From Platynereis dumerilii (taxonomy: Eukaryota > Annelida > Polychaeta > Phyllodocida > Nereididae), in contig JAPTHN010000019.1 in the NCBI GenBank assembly GCA_026936325.1, positions 10,442,253 to 10,506,252 of the forward strand: a DNA stretch of 64,000 nt. The letters run 5' to 3'. Position 1 is the first letter of the stretch; each line of letters begins with the position of its first letter. The position numbers and the translations under genes are program-made. Below the pieces are notes generated by a model. The model did no database searches. It was not told the DNA's origin and saw only the letters and a list, made by a program, of their open reading frames with translations. Shown in pieces: positions 56,998-64,000 of the stretch.

Positions 56998-58249
56998 GTC
57001 AGTGTGATGACAATTGAAATCTTTGGTCTCTAGTATAATTGATTTAACATTGTTTAAGTCAGCTGGTAGTAGTGCTTAAAGTGGCATGAGGAGATACATT
57101 TTCTCACCTAAATACTTGCCTACAATGGAAAACTGGTTGTTTTATTCCAAAAAGTGTTTGAATTTATATCTTAAGTCAACTACAACCCAGTTACCCTGTA
57201 ATCTTTTGTAAAGGATCTGCAGGTATAACCCCAATTTGTTTGCTAGAGCTAGATATATCATTGCTGGCAGATTTTGGTACACACCAAAATGATTATTGGT
57301 TCCTTTTAAGGTCAAATTCATTCATTTTAAGGTCAAATTCATTGGTTTAAAATATAAGTTTATCTTCCAACCTTGAAATTACACACAGTACCAAGAAATT
57401 GTCCATACTATTGACAGCACTGGCTTTTTATTGGACTTTTTCCCGAAATATTATTCATCTCCTCATGCCACTTTAAATGTAGCATGATTTTGATTAATTA
57501 TCAACGACAAAAATATACTAGCGATTTGTATCTACTATCAGCAGGTATTGAATGATCAATGGTCCATCGAATGTGTATTGATTTGATGCATCAAACGTTA
57601 TTGAGTCTAGAAACTTGTAATTTATTATTATCATATTGGAGGGCATTGTCTGGCCCTGCTCGAGGGCTGTCAAAATCCCATATTGCGAAACTAAGTCTCG
57701 TTATGACTATTATTGCCACAACTTCAGAAAGTTATAGGTCTACCTTATTCCAATACAAATATGAACTATGCAATATGAACTTAACAAAGGTCCTCCAGGC
57801 TCCACCACCCAGGTAACATTCGTCAATAGATGATTGTTCAATCCAAGGTTAAGTTTTCAAGTCTCAAGTTTACAGTCATGACAATTGAAACCAAAAAAAA
57901 CTTGCCAGTGCTTTTTAACCACTTGCATAAATCTGATGACACCACAATGCTCATGACAGTGATGGAAATGGGGGGGAGCTGGGGGGAGCTGAGCTCCCTT
58001 GACCAAAAAACAGGGGGAGCTGTACCCTGCTACAGCTCCCCCAATGAACAGTGGTGAAATTACAATTATCATGTTACTTTTTCAGACTTCATGGTATTTT
58101 TAGCCAAAATTATGCTCTAGTGGAAGAATTCTCTCCATTTTAAAAATTTGGAATGGCGAGCCGCTCCCGCACGAGCCCAGAGCTCCTTCGACGAGAATTT
58201 TCAATATCCATCACTGGCTCATGACATCACCTGGTGTATAATTTCAGAA
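56998..58249. other. Gene X intron 3, no further exon accepted
   Basis: An acceptor-like CAGCAG at 57539-57544 would lead, in the required phase, to a stop after 14 codons, so it could only be an alternative terminal exon. GGGGGAGCTGGGGGGAGCT at 57970 is a small G-rich repeat. Confidence 0.45.
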
Positions 58250-58672
58250 CTTCGAGGGCCGACAATAATCATATCAGCCCTGTCCGAGGGCCGATATTGG
58301 AGATATTTCATTGTCAGCCCTGATAGAGGGCCATTATTCAATATTGGCCCTGATGGGAGGGCTGAGAATGATTTTAATGACCCTTGTGGCTGTTATGGGA
58401 GATTGTCACTCGCAAAATGGTGACAATCTCTTACTTGTCGGCCCTGGTATGTGGCAATAATTTTGATGTAAACAACATCACCATAACGTCACTTCTGATG
58501 ACATCACAATATATAAAATACACCGGGTGGCGTTTTCGTCGGCGTTAACAGCCATTAATGCCCGCGAACTGGGCGTTTATGGCCAGACAATGCCCTGTAA
58601 AATGATAATAATGACTTCTGACCTCGGGCAGACCAGTTAATCCACCAGTAATGCCTCCAAAAAAAGGTTATT
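58250..58672. mobile_element. Relative of the nested foldback element
   Basis: CATAACGTCACTTCTGATGA, GGTGGCGTTTTCG, GCCATTAATGCCCGCGAA and CAATGCCCTGTAAAATGATA match 24310-24435. The right end AATGCCTCCAAAAAAAGG is like the inverted left end of that copy. GAGGGCCGA motifs fill the left part. Confidence 0.65.
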
Positions 58673-58756
58673 TACCAATTGATCATTGTGCTATTTTTGT
58701 GAAAGTATGACAGAAGATCTGCATAGTGCTTACCTTTTTTTTTCATTTCTGTATAG

Positions 58757-59329
58757 GCGAAGTCCGCGAGATTCGACCCAGATCTTGCAAAGCTATTTAA
58801 AGAAAAACACAATAAAAAGAAGGCCGAAAGACTAGCCAAGGAAAAGGAAGCCGAGGAAAAGAAAGCCAAGGAAAAGAAAGACAAGGAAAGGCATGAAAAC
58901 CAAGGTGATACTGAAATTGAAAACCAAGGTGATACTGCTCCTGGGCCGTCTAATGAACCTGATGAAGATGTCATACAAGTCTACGAAAGTGAAGATGACT
59001 TAATTTCCGACTCAGGAAGTGCTTCGGACAGTGATGATCCCTCCGCCTCACCAAGGAGCGCTTCGGACAATGGTCACTCCACCTCAGCATTCCCACCAGC
59101 CTCGATAATTGCTGGCACGTCAAGGGAAATGTCATCTGGTGATGACGATCATGAAATCCCTCGGAAAAAAAGAAGAGTTTTCTTTTCATCTTGGAGTGGT
59201 AGTCCATTACGCAACAACACAAGAGAGACCATTAAAGCATTTTTCTCGCAGTTGCTTGGAGAGGTTGTTGCTCTGCAGGAGCAGAATCCCTCTAAGAAGG
59301 CAATTGGCATTGGTGTCGTTGGCTACAAG
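58757..59329 (+). CDS. Gene X, exon 4
   Basis: 191 codons between TTTCTGTATAG and a GTCAGT donor, phase 0 at both ends, matching exon 3. Order: ARFDPDLAKLF, a Lys/Glu-rich coil of about 35 residues, two copies of ENQGDT, a Ser/Asp-rich acidic stretch with repeated SASD, a basic cluster (PRKKRRV, nuclear-signal-like), then a folded-looking end with KAIGIGVVGYK. That end resembles the strand and first glycine of a P-loop (GxxGxGK) cut by the intron, which would make this the start of an NTPase domain such as the nuclear GTPase SLIP-GC type. This last step is a guess, because the next exon lies outside the window. Confidence 0.75.
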
Positions 59330-60494
59330 GTCAGTATTCCTTTTGTTTTAATTTGTGATTGAATAATAATGTTTATCGAAATAACATGTAGGGGAGACCG
59401 GAGCTGGTTGTTGTCAGGGGCAGGTTTGCTCGAAACTTGAGTTTCACCGCTCAACCAATCATTATCTAGGCGCCTGCGCCTAGATCATGCTTGTACAACC
59501 TGCCATTTCCTGCGTGTTTTTCAACTTCCTGTTTGTGGTGAACATGAAATACAATGGTTTCATGCGTTTACCTTCTAACTTCGTAAACACGTCAACGCTT
59601 CTAGCTTGGATGCTGTAATTGCTGTTGATGATGGATCAGTAACAGATCTATGGATTTTGATTGTAAATAGCTGTCCTATTTGCTGTAAATTGGCAGAAAC
59701 AATTATTTCTGGTCACAAAAAATCAGGACACTGTCCTAGATTTATGCAATGTCTAGACTGTGTGCACTCAAGCGGAACATGTTTGCATATTAGAACGGGC
59801 TGCAGCAAAATGTAAATAAGATGAAAACAGCTTTTGGTGACTCATTGGATTTCATACCTATACATGCTATATGATAGGATCTCTGACCAGCTGGATGGTT
59901 GATTCACTATGGAGCATCTACAATGGCAGACAGAGGTTCATCTCATGCTTAAATTGTTAAGTTAACAATCGGCGCCTAGATTTGCAAATTTTATTTGCTC
60001 ATTCTAGTTGTATATTATAAAACAATGACAGTTACCAGTCAAGGAGTAGAATTATTGGTGCTTATCTTGTTCTATGTACGTCTCGCTCCTGTTGCAGGAA
60101 TTAAGTCCCAAAAATGACAGTGAGCAGGGTTCCCACGCCTACCGGGAAATCGGGAAATTCGGGAGTCGGTTTTCCCGATCGGGAAAAGCCGGAAAATGCT
60201 GTATTTCTGTCAAAAACCTGGAAAAGATCGGGAAAGTAGATGTAGAATAGTGATGTAACGATTCGCCGACATCATCGTTAAAATCGCGGCGATCTGACAT
60301 CGATTCTAAGACTCTATAGTGATTCAAAATCGATTCCAGGCACAGCAAGCACATGCATGTGTAATTCATCATCCCAAGTCATACCATGACAAAACGGCCA
60401 AGCGCTGTTGCTATTTCATGAATACTTAATGAACTGGCCAGTTTTGGTAAACTGGGTCAACTCGAATCCCTCTGGTGCTTTGCAGCAAAACTAG
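59330..60494. other. Gene X intron 4, no exon seen
   Basis: Contains an 18-bp palindrome CTAGGCGCCTGCGCCTAG at about 59466 and a stretch of CGGGAAA repeats (60137-60235) following CAGGGTTCCCACG, which looks like one end of a hAT-type element. The other end was not placed. Confidence 0.45.
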
Positions 60495-60675
60495 TGTGGT
60501 GGCCCGCACCACCGCTTGGTGCCGCTGTACGTCTTCTCGGGTCCTCTCGCGGTGCGGCGAGATCTGGCGAGGTTTGGCAGACGATACACTGCAGCTGAAG
60601 CGACGAGACGCATCTCCGCTCCCGCTGGTATCCTCTCACCACGGTGGTTAGGTAAGCAATATCACGATCACCACA
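60495..60675 (+). repeat. 5' LTR of copy 2
   Basis: 181 bp, TGTGGTG...CACCACA, about 98% identical to the copy 1 LTRs (three differences by eye). Confidence 0.92.
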
Positions 60676-61819
60676 TTTGCGACAAGGAGTTAACGGATTC
60701 ATGCTATCTGTGTTTCGGATGCTGTCTAGCGAAAATAGACGTGAAAATTAGACATTTTCTGCTGTCACATGTTGAGTAAGGCGGCCGCCATCTTGGATTT
60801 CGCCGAGAGGCGCCAGCTTCAAATCACCAAAAAGTGAGCTGTAACTGCTGTTCTGCTAATATACGCTGGTTATTTGACATTGCAGATGCTATAGCATATA
60901 CTAGGCTGTATTTTGGATATTTTGGAGTGAGTTGTCACCGTTTCTGTTTGACACTGGTGGGGCAAGCTTTCCTGGACCTCCACCTGTCAAATTTTGACAG
61001 CTCCAGCTAAAGCTGTCAAAAACATCCTATTATCCATTGTCTAAGCGTACAACATACAGCATAGGCCTGAAATAGCACAGATTAGACACACCTTCTGTTT
61101 GACTGCAGTTATTGGCCTATATTTGTACAATATAATATCTGTGTTACAAAAATAAAAAGAAGAAAATTCTGCAAATAAATGTATCTTACCTTAGCAGGCC
61201 TAATTGAAAAATTAAGGCCTACAAGTTATAGATATTTATATATTCCAGCCATAGCAATTGTACAGCACAGCCTACTAGTGGTGTAGCAAATTGGGCTAAA
61301 TTGCAAAAATTAGTAGCCCACTTTCTACACATTAGTTTGTGATTTCATATAGTGAATTAGTCTTGGGTTTAATTAACTTTGAAGCCAATTCTACATTTGC
61401 TCATTAAATTTCATTGGAGGAGAGCCTTCTATCTATTTACTTGAATTATTAATACAGAACATATTTGCCAAAATTAGTGGAGTATTAACCAAGTAAGGTT
61501 TACTGCATAATTTGACATTGCTGTGTGTGCTGTATATAATGAATTAATACCAATTGTCACTGTGTGTACTTGTGACTTATGGCCCTTATATTTTAAGGTT
61601 TTTCTAACTATTAACCTTAGATTAGGAGTTTAATGACATAAGTGATCAAGTGAATCTTATTTGGAGTTCTGGTTGAAAAACCTCGAACCCAAATACCACT
61701 TGCTGTGCCTTCTACTAACAAATTCTGGTGCTTATTAGCCATCCCGCTCCAGGGTTTGCTTGCTAGAAATTAGCTTAAAATTGAAATAGCTAGGCACTGA
61801 CAACTTGTAGACAGCCAAT

Positions 61820-63535
61820 ATGGCTCCAGTTAATCTGGACACAGCATCACATGATGAACTGATGACCGTACCTGGGATTGGAACAGTCGTTGCTGACAAA
61901 ATTGTTGAGGATAGAATTATTGGACCGATAACATCATGGAAAGCGTTCAATAACCTGACCAAGTTCACTTTTGAGAAAACTCTAGAACTACACACAACCA
62001 AGGTAATGGTATCCAGTATCCAGATTTTCAAAAACATGGATTGGGACCCGAATGTTGAGTTGGATGTTAAGCTGATCAAATACAAAGACATTGAACATTT
62101 TGAAGAGCGAAGAAACAAGCACCTTCATAGAATTATGTCAAACCTTAGGAACAAGCTAGAGGATAACATCACTGCAAACAATCGCCAGGTTGACACACTT
62201 AATGAGAAACTAACCAAAACACGTGATGATCTTAATGATAAACTAGACAAAACACGTGATGATTTTGGCAAAAGGATGAGTGCTCTGGAACATTCTGTCA
62301 AAACCAGCACCGATAACACTGTGTCGGAAATCCGGAATCTCCAGTTGACAGTGATGTCACTCACTAACAAGGCTCCTAATTTGAAGGCCAATGTCAGTAA
62401 AATTTGGGAGGAAGGAGTAACAAACCAGGAGACACAAATAACAACTCAAGGGTCGACTATTTACTACTTGTTCAGTTCTGCACAATTTCAGGATGTGGAA
62501 TGTGGATGCAGAAAATGTATGCAGCGAGACCATCACCGAAAGTATGGAAGAGCCGGAGTCTGATGGATACACGGAGGACAGTGCCACCTACTCCAGTGTG
62601 ACCATAAAGCGGATAGTATAGATCAGGAGGTGAAAGATGACAGGTCTCCTTCTAATTCATCTGTATTCTCAAATTCTTTGAACAAGGGGCCCTTGGTGCA
62701 CAGAACACAAACTTGCTCCAAGGACCCCTCCAACAGCCTACGCAGAGAGTCAGTTGACTCTATTGACTACACATCTTCAGAAGACCTCGATAAACACCAT
62801 GGTGAAGATGATTGGCATGGATGTTCTGATGGCTTCTTGGCAAATCGGACGAAGGAACCACTGGGCTATTTAATAGAAAAGAGGGACCCTCAAGGATGCT
62901 TAATGGATGCCGGAGACAGAGTTGAGAAGATGGATGAACGGGGGTCCAAGACCCAGAAGTTTAAGGTTATCTCCCGGGCTTGCAGAAAGATCCCACGAGA
63001 CAAGTTGGTTAAACTGACGACTTCTCTTATAGATGCAGCCCTCAATGCTTGTATTACTCTGCCTCATGGAGCCAGGCTAAGACTTAACAGTCTATTCAAT
63101 ATGCCGAAGCAGTATGACAAGAGCCAGAAGAACATAAAGGCTAACCAACATGCTCCGCATCCAACTACAGATAAGACGCGGACATCTGGCATCAAAACAG
63201 ATGGCCGTCGCATTAGTAAGGACTGTTCTGAGACTTGCTTAACATGCGGTGGCAACCACTATCATGCTGAAGATTGCCCTAATAAACGCATGCGTACACC
63301 AATTCCATTGAGGTGTTTTACTTGTGCTGGTATTGGACACATTGCTAGAGAGTGTGTTGGCAGCGATTTCCCACACAGGAACACCTCATATGGCTCTGCT
63401 CCAGTTCACAGGGGAAGATCGAACAGGTGGTTCCCACCTGCTGATGGGGGCAGAGATTCTCCCAATTGGGAGGGGACAGAAGGACATCCAGGAAGGACTT
63501 TGAAGACAAAAAGCCTTCCTAAACCGATGGCGTGA
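61820..63535 (+). pseudogene. Gag-like region of copy 2: one HhH module, coiled coil, two zinc knuckles (fossil)
   Basis: A single HhH module (NLDTASHDELMTVPGIG) is followed by DVKLIKYKDIEHFEERRN, then a strong heptad-patterned coil (about residues 105-190; NEKLTKTRDDLNDKLDKTRD), a polar linker, and CLTCGGNHYHAEDC and CFTCAGIGHIAREC knuckles. It lacks the second HhH module of copy 1 and has the coil instead. The C-terminal third is close to copy 1. Treated as a fossil. Confidence 0.85.
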
Positions 63536-64000
63536 TAATTCTGGGAGCAGTCAAATAAAATGCGCCCCTGCAGCAGAAAATTTTCTTGAGTAATCTGCAT
63601 AAAATTGGCGATCAGGGGCCAACCTGTTCGGATGTATCCATTTGGAGCACTGTACAGACCCGCTGTTTGTCATTTGCAGACTGTTTTTAACAAGTGTTTT
63701 TAATAGCATGTGTTGGCAAGGCCTACCCCCAGGGAATCCTTGGCAGCATTATAGCTATGGCTTTTATGAAGCCCAAGGGCAATAGCAACTCAGCATGTCC
63801 TTTGCTATTTTTAAATTTTAACTTTTTGAGGGACTTACCATTATTTTTGGAATTCCTCAGTATTTTAATGCTACCATTTTTGTTAAGGGGCACACTCTAG
63901 CTGCATGCTCCTTAACAGTATCCGTAAGGCCCTAAGTGTTTCTGAAACATCGGCCTATGGATATTTTTTTTTGAGGAGGGAGAGGGGTGCTACACATTCA

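Larger units (their letters stand above)
60495..64000 (+). mobile_element. LTR retrotransposon with gag-like region, copy 2, runs off window (fossil)
   Basis: 5' LTR 60495-60675, primer-site-like TTGCGACAAGGAG following, then untranslated sequence and a gag-like region. The DNA after it matches 44885-45170 and onward inverted, so the 3' LTR should lie about 200-300 bp past the window end. Same family as copy 1, in opposite orientation. The coding region looks broken, with about one break seen. Confidence 0.88.

Noticed and set aside
57545-57816. Extra gene X exon
   Set aside because: In the phase required by exon 3 it stops after 14 codons, and exon 4 at 58757 fits exon 3 directly; the longer open frame is in another phase.
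60120-60370. Separate hAT element before copy 2
   Set aside because: CAGGGTTCCCACG looks like a hAT end and CGGGAAA repeats follow, but no partner end or target duplication could be placed.

Overview
The window is animal genomic DNA: AT-rich, full of introns and densely packed with short interspersed and inverted-repeat elements. A GPALPP1 orthologue, a rhodopsin-type receptor, tRNA-derived SINEs (one with a core resembling vertebrate V-SINEs) and TATC microsatellites fit a marine invertebrate, most likely a deuterostome such as an echinoderm or hemichordate. The species is inference; nothing in the window fixes it.

Four host genes can be supported. (1) At the left edge, on +, the last three exons of an unrecognised helical protein (542-2145). 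(2) On -, a 7TM receptor: a large exon at 3053-3985 and, about 21 kb upstream, a phase-matched 23-codon first exon at 24824-24892; the intron between them is almost entirely repeats. (3) On -, GPALPP1 (DUF3752) complete in five exons, 40845 to 37358. (4) Divergent from GPALPP1, on +, an unrecognised gene ('gene X') with four phase-compatible exons (42369-42841, 56435-56575, 56859-56997, 58757-59329) that runs past the window.

The remaining DNA is mobile. The notable element is an LTR retrotransposon family with 181-bp LTRs and a gag-like product combining ComEA-type helix-hairpin-helix modules with zinc knuckles. No polymerase region is visible. One copy (44504-48756, -) has identical LTRs and carries a 180-bp hAT-type MITE; a second (60495 to the window end, +) lies in opposite orientation. 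Both sit in introns of gene X. Other elements are hAT-type MITEs with 8-bp target duplications, Harbinger-type MITEs with 3-bp TNA duplications, TA-flanked MITEs (one family as an inverted pair of about 960 bp at 7647 and 15904), three tRNA-SINE families, 29-bp minisatellite arrays bounded by shared inverted edges, foldback hairpins and TATC arrays.

GPALPP1 and gene X start about 1.5 kb apart in opposite directions, with CCAAT and YY1-like sites near the gene X side. Three GPALPP1 introns each hold a MITE starting 9-20 nt after the 5' splice site. No functional link between the four genes can be read from the sequence.
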